From the NCBI GenBank assembly GCA_023663145.1, contig JAMPHZ010000006.1, positions 32,120-96,119 of the forward strand: a stretch of DNA of 64,000 bases, given 5' to 3'. The position numbers and the translations under genes were made by a program. Within the stretch, counting starts at the first letter, position 1, and every line of letters starts with the position of its first letter. Shown one piece after another: positions 36,552-46,467 of the stretch. The notes beneath the pieces were generated by a model. The model was given only the letters and a program-made list of their open reading frames with translations. It was not told where the DNA came from and made no database searches. This DNA comes from Odoribacter sp. GTDB taxonomy: Bacteria; Bacteroidota; Bacteroidia; Bacteroidales; Muribaculaceae.

Positions 36552-36624
36552 TTAAACTTAAATTTATTTGGTTGAATATCAATCTATTGCCGATAAAACC
36601 CCTTTGCGGGATTCTTTTCGACTG

Positions 36625-36632
36625 CAAATTTA
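36625..36632 (-). promoter_or_regulatory. -7 element of the gapA promoter
   Basis: Minus-strand TAAATTTG about 80 bases upstream of the gapA ATG. No clear -33 TTTG. The leader would be about 75 bases. Confidence 0.6.
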
Positions 36633-36736
36633 CGAAATTTTTCCGTAATAACGCTATGTACCCCCTTTTTGGCTTAACTTTTTTTGTTAATTTGTCATAA
36701 ACATGCTATACAGCTCCCAGCCCCGGCACACCCCTG

Positions 36737-36768
36737 TTTGCCCAACTTGATTTATTTAGGTAACTTTG
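36737..36768 (+). promoter_or_regulatory. Promoter for the nuclease-like/RsmF genes
   Basis: TTTG at 36737-36740 and TAACTTTG at 36761-36768 with a 20-base spacer, a perfect consensus. Start about 36775, so the first ATG is 36786 with a leader of about ten bases. Confidence 0.8.
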
Positions 36769-36785
36769 CGCATTACTCTTATAAT

Positions 36786-37529
36786 ATGGCTGATTACAAT
36801 GAAATCAACGCCCACCGGCGCGACTCTCGCGTGACATTCGACCCGGTGGAGCATAAATATACCGTCGATGGCATCGAATTCACCTCTGTGACATCGCTGG
36901 TGGAGGATTGTTTCGAGAAATTCGACGCAGATTATTGGGCAAGACGTAAAACAGCTACAGAGCAGGAGGCGCTACAGTTGATCAGGACATGGGAGGCCAA
37001 AGGGAAGGAGGCCCGCGATAAAGGTACGGTCTTGCATGAGCTTATCGAACGACATTTTCTTGGAGAAGACCCTGACACAGATAGCGATGACGGAGCTTTT
37101 GAAATGTTTCTTAACTGCCCCGACGCTTGCCGGCTGAAGCCTTTCCGCTCAGAATGGCGGATATTTATGGAGGAACATAAATTGGCAGGCACCCTTGACT
37201 TTCTGGCCGAACGTCCTGACGGTGGAATAGAGTTATGGGACTGGAAGCGGTCAGCCAAGGTTTGCGACAACAACGGCTGCCCTGTGACTGAAAACAATTT
37301 CGGAAAAACCGGACTCGGGATCATGGCTCGCGTGCCCGACACGGCATTCTATCATTATGCGCTGCAGCTTAGCTTCTACCGCTATATCCTTGAGACCAAA
37401 TATGATGTACATCCTGTAAAAATGTGTCTCGGTGTGTTTCACCCCGACAACAAATGCGGTTACACCATTGAGGTCCCGTATCTTGAAGAGCACGTAAAAC
37501 TTTTACTACGGTATGGAACTTCCTGCTGA
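36786..37529 (+). CDS. PD-(D/E)XK nuclease-like protein
   Basis: A 247-residue protein resembling the RecB/Cas4-like nuclease fold. Seen are GTVLHELIERHF (the GT-x-x-H-x-x-IE motif), then GTLDFLAERPDGG and ELWDWKRS, which give the D...(D/E)xK triad. ATG 36786 is chosen over an earlier in-frame start because the promoter lies between them. Substrate is unknown; length is short, so it lacks a helicase part. Its 3' end overlaps the next gene by 17 bases. Confidence 0.75.
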   Translation: MADYNEINAHRRDSRVTFDPVEHKYTVDGIEFTSVTSLVEDCFEKFDADYWARRKTATEQEALQLIRTWEAKGKEARDKGTVLHELIERHFLGEDPDTDSDDGAFEMFLNCPDACRLKPFRSEWRIFMEEHKLAGTLDFLAERPDGGIELWDWKRSAKVCDNNGCPVTENNFGKTGLGIMARVPDTAFYHYALQLSFYRYILETKYDVHPVKMCLGVFHPDNKCGYTIEVPYLEEHVKLLLRYGTSC

Positions 37530-38853
37530 GTTTCTCAATATGCTGTCGGATCTTGGGATCAGTGATGCAGCACATGGCCTGACCCACGCCGAAATACCCG
37601 CTGCCATACGTCTCAACGCATTGAAACCGTCACAGCCTCCGGCCGATGCCATACCGGTACCATGGTGTCCGGGCGGATTCTACCTGCCGGCGAGACCTCG
37701 ATTCACACTTGACCCCGCTTTGCATCAGGGGCTCTATTATGTGCAGGATGCATCATCAATGGCTCATGCCGCAGCTGTAAGCACGGCCATCGCCGCAATC
37801 ACACATACATCACCTGTTCGCTACCTTGACGCCTGCGCAGCTCCTGGAGGCAAAACAATAGCGGCTATCGACGCACTGCCCCGCGACTCATTCATCGTTG
37901 CCAATGAGTATGACCCGCGGCGAGCATCTGTGCTGCGCGAGAATGTAGCCAAACATGGATGCGGGCGTGTAGTCATAACCTGCGCTGACGCATCTCATTT
38001 TTGCGCTCCCGATTCTTTTTTTGACATCATTGCCGCCGATGTGCCTTGCTCGGGAGAGGGTATGATGGGTAAAGAGGAAGCAGCCGTCACACAATGGTCT
38101 CCCGGGCTGATAGCCGACTGTGCCGCACTGCAGCGCCGGATTGTAGACAATCTGTGGGACAAACTCGTGCCGGGTGGCTTCTTCATCTACAGCACATGTA
38201 CGTTCAATATCGAGGAAAATGAAAAGATTGTAGAACACATCATCAATGACCTTGGCGCCGATACTATGAGAATAGACTCATTGGAGCGCGACGAGATCTT
38301 TAATGCTGTGAGACCTTATAATTTCTACGCCTATCGGTTCCTGCCGGGTAAGGTCGCCGGACACGGACAATTCATCGCCCTGCTGCGTAAGCATGGTACC
38401 GGCTCACAATGCAGGGTAAAGGCGCTCCTCCCGCAGCGACTCAAGACTGCGGTTGACGTGAAAGATTATATTGATGGAGACTTTGTGCTGACAGAAGGGA
38501 CTGATGGTTTAAGGGCTGTCTATTCCAGGCACTATCCTTTGATCCAGACAATCTCCAAACATCAACGCATCACATCGGCCGGCGTGTGCCTCGGAGTTGA
38601 GAAAGGCCGGGATTTCGTCCCCTCACAGGAGCTGGCATTGGTGTCCTGCTTAAGACCGGAGGCTTTCAACCGCATCAACGTTGACAATGACACCGCCCTG
38701 CAATATCTGCGCCGCAATCCCGTGATTCTCGCGCCCAACGTGCCGCGGGGAATAGTATTGCTGACCTATGGAGGCTATCCGCTCGGATTCGTAAAAAATA
38801 TCGGCAACCGTTCGAACAATCTCTATCCGCAAAATTGGCGAATATTACACTGA
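37513..38853 (+). CDS. rsmF: RsmF/NOL1-NOP2-sun family RNA m5C methyltransferase
   Basis: SAM-dependent enzyme that methylates cytosine-5 in rRNA or tRNA. The 446-residue protein has the SAM loop DACAAPGGKTI, the two catalytic-region cysteines in DVPCSGEGMM and STCTFNIEENE, and a C-terminal PUA-like domain. Length and the C-terminal domain favour an RsmF-like (16S rRNA) rather than RsmB-like member; substrate not certain. Start overlaps the nuclease-like gene by 17 bases, so the two are co-translated. Confidence 0.87.
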   Translation: MELPAEFLNMLSDLGISDAAHGLTHAEIPAAIRLNALKPSQPPADAIPVPWCPGGFYLPARPRFTLDPALHQGLYYVQDASSMAHAAAVSTAIAAITHTSPVRYLDACAAPGGKTIAAIDALPRDSFIVANEYDPRRASVLRENVAKHGCGRVVITCADASHFCAPDSFFDIIAADVPCSGEGMMGKEEAAVTQWSPGLIADCAALQRRIVDNLWDKLVPGGFFIYSTCTFNIEENEKIVEHIINDLGADTMRIDSLERDEIFNAVRPYNFYAYRFLPGKVAGHGQFIALLRKHGTGSQCRVKALLPQRLKTAVDVKDYIDGDFVLTEGTDGLRAVYSRHYPLIQTISKHQRITSAGVCLGVEKGRDFVPSQELALVSCLRPEAFNRINVDNDTALQYLRRNPVILAPNVPRGIVLLTYGGYPLGFVKNIGNRSNNLYPQNWRILH

Positions 38854-38895
38854 CTCACCGCATAGGGAAACCAGGATAGTGTCAAGAGTATAATT

Positions 38896-38927
38896 GTTGC
38901 AATTTTTAAATTTTTAGGCTAACTTTG
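38896..38927 (+). promoter_or_regulatory. Promoter of metX-hom
   Basis: TAACTTTG at 38920-38927 with GTTG at 38896-38899, 20 bases upstream. Start about 38934 leaves about ten bases before the first ATG, too short for a SAM riboswitch. Confidence 0.75.
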
Positions 38928-38944
38928 CAGCGTTTTTTAATAAA

Positions 38945-39967
38945 ATGATGCATATTCATAAATTTAACAAAGCATTTGTCACCGAGTCAGGAGACGAATT
39001 ACCCGACTTTGAACTGGCCTATCACACCTGGGGCAAGCTTAACCGGCAAGCCGACAATGTGGTGTGGGTGTGCCATGCCCTCACGGCCAACAGCGATGTG
39101 CAATCATGGTGGCCGGGCACAATCGAGACGGGGCGTTTCCTTGACCCGGAGCACTATTTTGTGATATGCGCCAACATACCGGGGTCATGCTATGGAAGCA
39201 CCGGCCCGCTGAGCACAAATCCGTCGACCGGTGAACCATATTACAATACATTCCCTACCCTTACCATGCGCGATATAGCCCGCTCCTTGGCAATGTTGGC
39301 CGACGCATTAGGCATCGGGCGCATCAACACCATCGTAGGCAGCTCCGTAGGAGGCTTCCAGGCGCTTGAATGGGCCGCACTTGACCCAAAGCGTTTTGAC
39401 CGCCTTATACTGATAGCCACGGCACCGAAAGCACAGCCATGGGCAATCGCAATTGACGAGACACAGCGCATGGCAATAAAAGCAGACTCATCATGGGGGC
39501 TGCAACGCCCTGATGCCGCAGCAGCCGGACTCGCGACCGCCCGCGCCATAGGCCTGCTTACCTATCGCGGTGCCGCAGGCTACAACCTAACGCAACAAGA
39601 CATACCGGACTCGCCCTCTGGCTCACCCCACAAGGCATGTACATACCAGCAATATCAAGGCAGAAAACTCGTCAACCGATTCAATGCATATTCATACGTG
39701 TCGATACTCGACACATTTGACACACACGACATAGGGAGAGGGCGCGGCGGCATAGAAGCAGCCTTAGCCACTATCTGCTGTCCGGTTCAGGTCGTGGGCA
39801 TTTCTACCGACATGATTTTTCCACCCGATGAGATGCGGCATCTGGCGGCTATGCTGCCCAATGCCACCTATGCCGAGATTTCATCTCCGTTCGGACACGA
39901 CGGTTTCCTTGTAGAAAACAATCAACTTGACAATATTCTGAACCCTTTCATGCATACGGGAAAATGA
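38945..39967 (+). CDS. metX: Homoserine O-acetyltransferase
   Basis: Alpha/beta hydrolase-fold enzyme of methionine synthesis, transferring acetyl from acetyl-CoA to homoserine. The 340-residue protein has HALTANSDVQSWW, the nucleophile elbow GSSVGGFQALEW with catalytic Ser, and a late FGHDGFL with the His of the triad. The start has two adjacent ATGs (38945, 38948). Its last four bases overlap hom (ATGA), so the two steps from aspartate semialdehyde to acetyl-homoserine are coupled. Confidence 0.95.
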   Translation: MMHIHKFNKAFVTESGDELPDFELAYHTWGKLNRQADNVVWVCHALTANSDVQSWWPGTIETGRFLDPEHYFVICANIPGSCYGSTGPLSTNPSTGEPYYNTFPTLTMRDIARSLAMLADALGIGRINTIVGSSVGGFQALEWAALDPKRFDRLILIATAPKAQPWAIAIDETQRMAIKADSSWGLQRPDAAAAGLATARAIGLLTYRGAAGYNLTQQDIPDSPSGSPHKACTYQQYQGRKLVNRFNAYSYVSILDTFDTHDIGRGRGGIEAALATICCPVQVVGISTDMIFPPDEMRHLAAMLPNATYAEISSPFGHDGFLVENNQLDNILNPFMHTGK

Positions 39968-41175
39968 ATTCAAAAATAAAAATAGGGCTTTTCGGCTTAG
40001 GCACTGTAGGACAAGGCTTCGTACGGGTAATCTCAATGGCCCGCAACTCTCATGCCGAAATATCCAGGATATGTGTGCGCAACCTCTCCAAACCTCGCGA
40101 CATATATGTACAACCCGAGTTACTCACCGACAATCCCGACGATATTCTGCTTGACGACAGCATAAACCTCATAGTCGAGGTAATTGATGATGCCGACGCA
40201 TCATACAACATTGTCAAGCGCGCCATGCAGCGCGGTGTGGCAGTCGTTTCCGGCAACAAGGCCATGATCGCACGCCATTTGCCCGAATTAGTGGAATTAC
40301 AGAAAACCACCGGTGCGGCATTGCTCTATGACGCGTCATCGTGCGGTTCGATTCCTGTGATACGCAATCTTGAGGAGTACTATGACAACGACTTGCTGCT
40401 TGAAGTCAAAGGTATATTGAACGGCTCTTCCAACTATATACTGTCAAGAGTATTCGACCATGGCGAGCCTTACGATCAGGCACTGGCCAAGGCTCAGGCC
40501 CTGGGCTTTGCCGAAGCCAATCCAACCTTTGACATCCAAGGCTTTGACTCGCTGTTCAAACTGGTCATAATCACACTGCATGCCTTAGGGGTATACGTAT
40601 CGCCCGGCGATGTATTCTGCCGTGGCATTGACCGTATAAGCGACTTCGACATTGCATATGCCAGGGAAAAAGGCATGAAAATAAAGCTTGTGGCTCAGGT
40701 TGTCAAAGTTTCCGACCAAAGATTCACTCTGTTTGTGATGCCTGAATTTGTCTCTCCATCAAAATATATATATAGTGTCGACGACGAATATAACGGCGTG
40801 GTTATACGCGGCGAATGTTATGACCGCCAGTTCATGTTCGGCAAAGGTGCCGGCGCGCTTCCGACTGCCTCGTCTATATTAAGTGATGTCATGGCACGCC
40901 TCCATGGCTACCGCTATGAATACAAAAAGATGAGTTATGTCGGACGACCCGAATATACCACTGACGTGGAACTGCAGGTATACCTGCGATACAGCGACGA
41001 ATCGCTTGTGAAAACAATCGGTTTTGACGCCATCACAGAGCGTTACACTTCGGATGCATCATCTTATGTAATCGGAACAGTGAAATTATCACGTCTGATT
41101 GCAGCGAGCACCGCTCTCAACGAATCAGATTGTTTCATCTGCAACATACCGAGATTCTTCCTTGACCGGGATTAA
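39964..41175 (+). CDS. hom: Homoserine dehydrogenase (monofunctional)
   Basis: Reduces aspartate semialdehyde to homoserine with NAD(P)H. The 403-residue protein has the nucleotide loop GLFGLGTVGQG, GNKAMI with the conserved Lys, GILNGSSNYILSR, and the catalytic FDIQGFDSLFKL with Asp and Lys. The C-terminal about 85 residues look like a reduced ACT-type domain. There is no aspartokinase fusion, unlike ThrA. Co-transcribed with metX. Confidence 0.94.
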   Translation: MNSKIKIGLFGLGTVGQGFVRVISMARNSHAEISRICVRNLSKPRDIYVQPELLTDNPDDILLDDSINLIVEVIDDADASYNIVKRAMQRGVAVVSGNKAMIARHLPELVELQKTTGAALLYDASSCGSIPVIRNLEEYYDNDLLLEVKGILNGSSNYILSRVFDHGEPYDQALAKAQALGFAEANPTFDIQGFDSLFKLVIITLHALGVYVSPGDVFCRGIDRISDFDIAYAREKGMKIKLVAQVVKVSDQRFTLFVMPEFVSPSKYIYSVDDEYNGVVIRGECYDRQFMFGKGAGALPTASSILSDVMARLHGYRYEYKKMSYVGRPEYTTDVELQVYLRYSDESLVKTIGFDAITERYTSDASSYVIGTVKLSRLIAASTALNESDCFICNIPRFFLDRD

Positions 41176-41196
41176 TCCCTGAACATAGAATAAATA

Positions 41197-41237
41197 CAAA
41201 AGGCCGGGAAGCCATACCAACAGCATCCCGGCCTTTT
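41197..41237. terminator. Bidirectional terminator between hom and the CBM26-like gene
   Basis: AAAAGGCCGGGA (41197-41208) pairs with TCCCGGCCTTTTT (41226-41237). A-rich and T-rich flanks allow it to end both convergent transcripts. Confidence 0.8.
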
Positions 41238-41279
41238 TGTTTTTTCAAGCAAGCGGTCTTCGGAAAAAATGACGGCTTG

Positions 41280-42845
41280 CTATCTTACCAGGCACTTGCT
41301 CACTTTCGTGCCTCTGCGGCATATGTACACACAGCCTGCCACAGGTGTGTCAACCGGCATTCCCTGTAGATTGAAGTACCGCACAGTGTCGGCTGTGTCG
41401 CTTTCGGATATGTCATCCACTCCCAGTTGTCCTACAATATTACCACCGGCATCATAAATGGCAAAATTGGTATACTCCAGATCTTTAGTCTTGCCGTTAT
41501 CGCCTCCGGGATTGAAAATAACCATTGGGTGCACGAGTGCAGCGTCGCTATTGAACGAGAACACCCACAGTGGCTCGCCATCGACAGTTACCGAAGTCAT
41601 TTTCGAACCGGGCCACGCGCCTGCATACTGCTTGTCGGCATCACCTGAATCCCATATGTAACAATAGGGCTGGGCCCAAACGGCATCGCGCAGGTATACC
41701 ACATAATTGCCGTCTACCGGCACAGGATCAGGCGTGGGGGTAGGATCTGGTCCAGGATCCGGTGTGGGCAGAGGCGTCACATTGGATATATCCCGGATTT
41801 TTCCTACCGATGCCATATCGTAGGTGATGATATCAATATCATCTTTCTCATGCGAGGTTGAAGTATCCTTCGCGTACTTCTCAAACACATTATCGACCAT
41901 TGACGGATCAAATGGGCAGCAGTCGATTCCGCTCTCACCTCGAGTACCTATGATACGGCAGCCTATACCGTTTTCCTCAAGCCATGTACGGTTTATCCCC
42001 AACACACTTAACGGGATTGAGATCTCATAAAACGAATCAAACGATGTATCATGCGGTTTGAGCCCTTGTATAGGCTCCCCACTGAGCAGATTATCATAAC
42101 TGTCAGCCTCATAAATAAGGTCTTTCACCGATGGATCTGATACAAGGGTCTCAGCATCTGACCACTTGGCATCATTTCGCTGGCGCCACAGGGCAGTCGG
42201 CTGAAAACCTTCTTTCATCTTATATGTGATACCAAGGCTGCGGAATGTACGGCAGTTAGCGCCATAATTTGCCGCTCCGTTAGCGTCGCCCGTGAACACG
42301 CCTGGCTCTCCCAATCCCGGTTTTCCGCTCATGAAAAGAAGATAATCGGCATGCACGCCGAACTGCACACCCATCTCCCCATTGTTGCCCCATATGAAGT
42401 TGCCATTGTCAAGCCGCCCGGTCATACCGTTTTTTGAGGGGTCGATGCTGAGCGCGAGAATAAAAGGTACATCGCCGATGCGACCATAATCGGTGAGCGG
42501 ACCGTCACCCTCACGCGCCCACGTGTCACCGGTATTGCAACATTGCCATGCAATATATAGATTGTCTTCATCCCAAGCGGCATAAAGGGCATATAGATCC
42601 ATAACGCTGTTTTCATGCGAGCCATGGAATGCGGTGCACATGTCATTGGCTCCACATGTAGCTATGATCATGGTCTCGTCCCAATCATTGAACTCTCCGT
42701 CAATAGCTATTGACGCATACTTGCCCACGGCTTCGCCGGGATTGGTCGAGTAGAATGCCCGCGATTCCACCAACGGTTCGGCGCATACGCAAAGCGAGCT
42801 GCCGAGAAGCAGTGCGGCTCCCGCCGCAGATTTCATAATTTTCAT
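41280..42845 (-). CDS. Secreted protein with CBM26-like starch-binding domain and sorting-like C-terminal tail
   Basis: From the minus-strand ATG at 42845 (12 codons downstream of the frame's first start) the product has 521 residues with a signal peptide (about 1-22). About 45-340 resembles a CBM9/DOMON-like sandwich (IDGEFNDWDETMII; ALYAAWDEDNLYIAWQCCN); a Pro/Thr/Asp linker (about 365-385) precedes a CBM26-like starch-binding domain (VVYLRDAVWAQPYCYIWD and AWPGSKM). The last 35 residues (RYFNLQGMPVDTPVAGCVYI ... KCLVR) match the C-terminal tail of the protein at 62462-63784 and resemble type IX secretion sorting tails. No catalytic domain is visible; a glycan-binding surface protein is likely. 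Confidence 0.8.
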   Translation of the reverse strand: MKIMKSAAGAALLLGSSLCVCAEPLVESRAFYSTNPGEAVGKYASIAIDGEFNDWDETMIIATCGANDMCTAFHGSHENSVMDLYALYAAWDEDNLYIAWQCCNTGDTWAREGDGPLTDYGRIGDVPFILALSIDPSKNGMTGRLDNGNFIWGNNGEMGVQFGVHADYLLFMSGKPGLGEPGVFTGDANGAANYGANCRTFRSLGITYKMKEGFQPTALWRQRNDAKWSDAETLVSDPSVKDLIYEADSYDNLLSGEPIQGLKPHDTSFDSFYEISIPLSVLGINRTWLEENGIGCRIIGTRGESGIDCCPFDPSMVDNVFEKYAKDTSTSHEKDDIDIITYDMASVGKIRDISNVTPLPTPDPGPDPTPTPDPVPVDGNYVVYLRDAVWAQPYCYIWDSGDADKQYAGAWPGSKMTSVTVDGEPLWVFSFNSDAALVHPMVIFNPGGDNGKTKDLEYTNFAIYDAGGNIVGQLGVDDISESDTADTVRYFNLQGMPVDTPVAGCVYICRRGTKVSKCLVR

Positions 42846-42878
42846 GGATGTATTAGTAAGTAGATATAAAATATAGGG

Positions 42879-42886
42879 CAAAGGTA
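42879..42886 (-). promoter_or_regulatory. -7 element upstream of the CBM26-like gene
   Basis: Minus-strand TACCTTTG, 34 bases before the ATG at 42845. This supports that ATG and argues against the upstream start at 42881. Confidence 0.7.
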
Positions 42887-42955
42887 CAAAAAAAGGATTA
42901 TCCCAGCAATATCGCCGGGATAATCACTATATTTAGCCAATTGTATAGACGCGTA

Positions 42956-45835
42956 TTACTTGGCGGCAGGAGTAGCTTTCTTACGGGAATCGGTAAGGTA
43001 AGCCACAGGAGCGGCTACGAAGATTGTGGCAAGTGTACCTACAATCACACCCATGAGCATGGCGAATGTGAAGCTGCGGATAGCATCACCGCCAAGGATG
43101 AAGATACACAGGAGCACGAGCAATGTCGAGCATGAGGTCATTATCGTACGACCCAAGGTTGAGTTGATCGACTTGTTTATGGTATCGAAGAACGACTGCT
43201 TGGGATAAAGGCCTACATTTTCACGCACACGGTCAAATACCACCACGGTGTCATTTATCTGATAACCGATAACGGTAAGGATAGCGGCAATGAATGTCTG
43301 ATCAATTTCCATTGCGAAAGGAAGCACTCCATAGAAGAAAGAGTAGAAACCTATGATCGAGAATGCGGTGAATGCCACAGCAGCGAGAGCGCCTACCGAG
43401 AATGCCACATTGCGGAAACGGAGCAGGATATAGAGGAACATCGCGATAAGTGCGATGGTGACGGCGATATAAGCGTCAGTGCGCATGTCATCAGCCACCG
43501 AAGGTCCAACTTTCTGCGATGATACGATACCTTGTGAAGCGTCGGTGGTAGAAAATTCCGATGCCGTCATACCTTCACGCAGATAAGGTTTCAGCACTTC
43601 GAAAAGGGTGTTGGTGATTTCCTTCTCAGTATTGGCGTCTTCGTCCTTGATCTTATAGTTGGTTGACACACGCACCTGATTCGAGCTTTCGATTGTAATA
43701 ACAGAAACTGACGAACCGGGGAAGGCTTCCTGTACCTTGCCTTGAAGCTCCGAGGTATTTACAGGCTGCTCGAATTTCACGATATAGTTGCGGCCACCTG
43801 AAAAGTCGATACCCTGATTAAGACCACGCGCGAAGAGTGATATAACCACAGCGGCCACAAAGATACCTACAATAGCGAAGCTTGTCTTGCGTGCGCCAAG
43901 GAAGTTATAATTGGCATTGACAAACATCTTACGCGAGAGCGGAGTCGAGAATGTCTGCTTCTGAAGGCTGTTACCTGACAGGAACCAGCTGAAGAAGAGA
44001 CGGCTCAGGTAAACGGCGGTGAAGAACGAGCACACAAGGCCTATGATAAGGGTTGTGGCGAAGCCCTTGATAGGACCGGTACCGAAGAGCAGCAGGATAA
44101 TACCTGTGATGATAGAAGTTAGGTTGGAGTCGAAGATGGCCGAGAAGGCATTGGAGTAACCGTCGGCAAGTGCGGTGCGCGCGTTCTTTCCTGCGCGGAG
44201 CTCTTCCTTGGTACGCTCGAAGATAAGCACGTTGGCGTCGACTGCCATACCCAGTGAGAGCACGATACCTGCTATACCTGAAAGGGTGAGCACTGCCTGG
44301 AACGAGGCGAGGATGCCCAGTGTAAAGAAGAGGTTACAGATAAGGCAGATGTTAGCTACAAGGCCGGGTATAAAGCCGTAGAAGACACACATGAATATCA
44401 TCAGGAGCACCAATGCCACGATGAATGATATGAAACCTGACTGTATAGCCTGAGCGCCGAGAGAAGGACCTACAACCATATCTGAGATGATGTGCACCTT
44501 GGCATCCATCTTACCTGACTTTAGCACATTGGCAAGGTCTTTTGCCTCGTCGAGGTCAAAGTCACCGGTGATTGATGACTGACCGCCCTCGATGGGTTGG
44601 TTCACGTTAGGAGCGGAGTATACCTGATCGTCAAGCACGATTGCCACCTGCTTGTTTACATTGGCAGCTGTGATACGGGCCCATGCGCGTGCACCTTCAG
44701 GATTCATGCGCATTGAGACTTCATTGCCGCGCAGATTGTCATAGTTTGAAGAGGCATCGCTCACGGCTTTGCCGTCAAGTGCGGGCTTACCGCCGGGGGC
44801 CTTGAGGGCGTAGAGGGCATAGCCGAAATTAACCTCGGTGCCGTCGTTGTTCTTGCGTACCAAAGGTTTCACACCCCAACGGAGCTTAAGATCGCTGGGA
44901 AGAAGCGATTTAGCAGCGGGAGTAGCCAGGAGGGCATCAATCTGCTGCATTGTGCGGGCATCAGCGGCGTAACCGATTGTGGCGCCGTTACCTGCCTGTT
45001 GCTGAAGCAGGGCTGCAAGAGGAGCTACATTGACGGTGGTATCAGCAGCGAGACGGCCTGCAAGGGCATTCAGGGCGTTGGCAACCTCGGGTGCGGTGTA
45101 TGTTTCATAGAACTCAAGGTTAGCCGAGCGCTGGAGGAGGTCACGCACACGTTCGTGTTCTTTCACACCGGGAAGTTCCAGAAGTATCTGGCCATCTTTG
45201 CCTTGGAGTACCTGAATATTGGGAGAAACCACACCGAACTGGTCAATACGGTTGCGCAGGACGTTGGTGGCAGAGTTATCAACACGGTCTTTGACTTCTG
45301 ATTTGAGTTTGGTGCGGACTGCATCGTCGGATGCGCCTGATTCGATAAGGCCCTGGAACACGACACTGAAGTCGGCCTGAGGCTTGCGGGCGCGATATTC
45401 TTTAACGAAGGCGCCGACAAAGTCGTCGGTTTCGTGATTGTTTAGCTGATCATTTGCTGAAGCGATAGCCGATTCGAATACAGAGTCGGTATCACCGCTC
45501 TTCATAGAGCGGAGCATGTCGGGCATGTCAACCTGAAGGATAACGTTCATACCGCCCTTGAGGTCAAGACCGAGGCCTACGCTCCATTTGCGCACATCGT
45601 TGAGAGTGTAGCCCAGATACACAGGTTTCTCGCCGAGAGAATCCATGTAGTGTTTGTAGGCCTGATTGTAGGCATCGTCATTATTATCGCCTGATGCGGC
45701 AATGGCGTAAGTCTTGGCTGCGCTCTCATGGTTGTTCGATACAAATGAGAACGACAGGTAGAAAAGACATACGATCACCAAGAAAATAGCGATAACACCG
45801 GCAACGATGCTTCCTAAATTTCCTTTGCTTTGCAT
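42956..45835 (-). CDS. secDF: Fused protein-export membrane protein SecDF
   Basis: Proton-driven accessory part of the Sec translocase, pulling preproteins across the inner membrane. The 959-residue protein joins SecD (first half: an N-terminal membrane segment, large P1 periplasmic domain, GLDLKGGMNVILQVDMPD, then LSLGMAVDANVLIFERTKEEL) and SecF (FSGGRNYIVKF, then GYQINDTVVVFDRVREN). The fusion is usual in Bacteroidota. It is transcribed alone with a promoter at 45891 and follows no close partner. Confidence 0.97.
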   Translation of the reverse strand: MQSKGNLGSIVAGVIAIFLVIVCLFYLSFSFVSNNHESAAKTYAIAASGDNNDDAYNQAYKHYMDSLGEKPVYLGYTLNDVRKWSVGLGLDLKGGMNVILQVDMPDMLRSMKSGDTDSVFESAIASANDQLNNHETDDFVGAFVKEYRARKPQADFSVVFQGLIESGASDDAVRTKLKSEVKDRVDNSATNVLRNRIDQFGVVSPNIQVLQGKDGQILLELPGVKEHERVRDLLQRSANLEFYETYTAPEVANALNALAGRLAADTTVNVAPLAALLQQQAGNGATIGYAADARTMQQIDALLATPAAKSLLPSDLKLRWGVKPLVRKNNDGTEVNFGYALYALKAPGGKPALDGKAVSDASSNYDNLRGNEVSMRMNPEGARAWARITAANVNKQVAIVLDDQVYSAPNVNQPIEGGQSSITGDFDLDEAKDLANVLKSGKMDAKVHIISDMVVGPSLGAQAIQSGFISFIVALVLLMIFMCVFYGFIPGLVANICLICNLFFTLGILASFQAVLTLSGIAGIVLSLGMAVDANVLIFERTKEELRAGKNARTALADGYSNAFSAIFDSNLTSIITGIILLLFGTGPIKGFATTLIIGLVCSFFTAVYLSRLFFSWFLSGNSLQKQTFSTPLSRKMFVNANYNFLGARKTSFAIVGIFVAAVVISLFARGLNQGIDFSGGRNYIVKFEQPVNTSELQGKVQEAFPGSSVSVITIESSNQVRVSTNYKIKDEDANTEKEITNTLFEVLKPYLREGMTASEFSTTDASQGIVSSQKVGPSVADDMRTDAYIAVTIALIAMFLYILLRFRNVAFSVGALAAVAFTAFSIIGFYSFFYGVLPFAMEIDQTFIAAILTVIGYQINDTVVVFDRVRENVGLYPKQSFFDTINKSINSTLGRTIMTSCSTLLVLLCIFILGGDAIRSFTFAMLMGVIVGTLATIFVAAPVAYLTDSRKKATPAAK

Positions 45836-45890
45836 GAATTTAATGTATGGTTTAAAGTTGTTAAATAATATTCATAGCTATTTCAGCTTG

Positions 45891-45898
45891 CAAATATA
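45891..45898 (-). promoter_or_regulatory. -7 element of the secDF promoter
   Basis: Minus-strand TATATTTG, about 56 bases before the secDF ATG. Confidence 0.6.
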
Positions 45899-46008
45899 GC
45901 GTTTTTTCTGCAAACAACAGTCCTTGCCGGGCAAAAAAAAGATTTAAGGCGGTAATTTTGACTAAAATAGAGACATCATGGCGTGAAAACAAACATTCTA
46001 CGCATGCC

Positions 46009-46467
46009 TTATTTAAGTTCACGCTTGATTTTTATCCCCTCTTTCACAGGCAGGGTAAATGCAGCGAACACTCCGGCATCTTCGCTGTTATAGCGAATGT
46101 GATAGCGTTCGGCCCCGAGAAAATCAAGGGTAAACACAGCTGTATCGCGCTCTTGCACCGGATAACGCCCGGGGGCGAGGCGCTCTTCAATCTCTATATC
46201 AAAGCCTATGACATTCACGGCAAGCGACACTGCGCCGTCATCTCCTATTCCTCGGAGGCCATGACGGGTTATCCGCACTCGCCGCGAGGAATCCACCTCG
46301 ACATCGATTGATGGCTCGGTGACAGGATTATCGCTCCGCGCCAAATCTCCGGCAACAGTGTGCAGAACTGCTGCCGTGCGCCTGGAGGGCAACGCGGTGA
46401 GGGCTACTACAGCGGCGGCAGCAGCTCCTGCGATCACATAGAACTCTACGGTGTTATACCAAGACAT
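46009..46467 (-). CDS. Unknown protein with one N-terminal membrane segment
   Basis: From the minus-strand ATG at 46467 the product has 152 residues: an Ala/Val-rich membrane segment (about 9-28) and a soluble beta-rich remainder with no recognised motif. Its start overlaps the mgtE stop by one base (TGATG), so it is translationally coupled to mgtE and rsmA. An upstream in-frame ATG at 46503 lies inside mgtE and was not used. Function unknown; coupling to a magnesium transporter is the only clue. Confidence 0.6.
   Translation of the reverse strand: MSWYNTVEFYVIAGAAAAAVVALTALPSRRTAAVLHTVAGDLARSDNPVTEPSIDVEVDSSRRVRITRHGLRGIGDDGAVSLAVNVIGFDIEIEERLAPGRYPVQERDTAVFTLDFLGAERYHIRYNSEDAGVFAAFTLPVKEGIKIKRELK

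Noticed and set aside
38928..38944. SAM riboswitch before metX
   Set aside because: The predicted leader is only about ten bases, too short for any known SAM aptamer.
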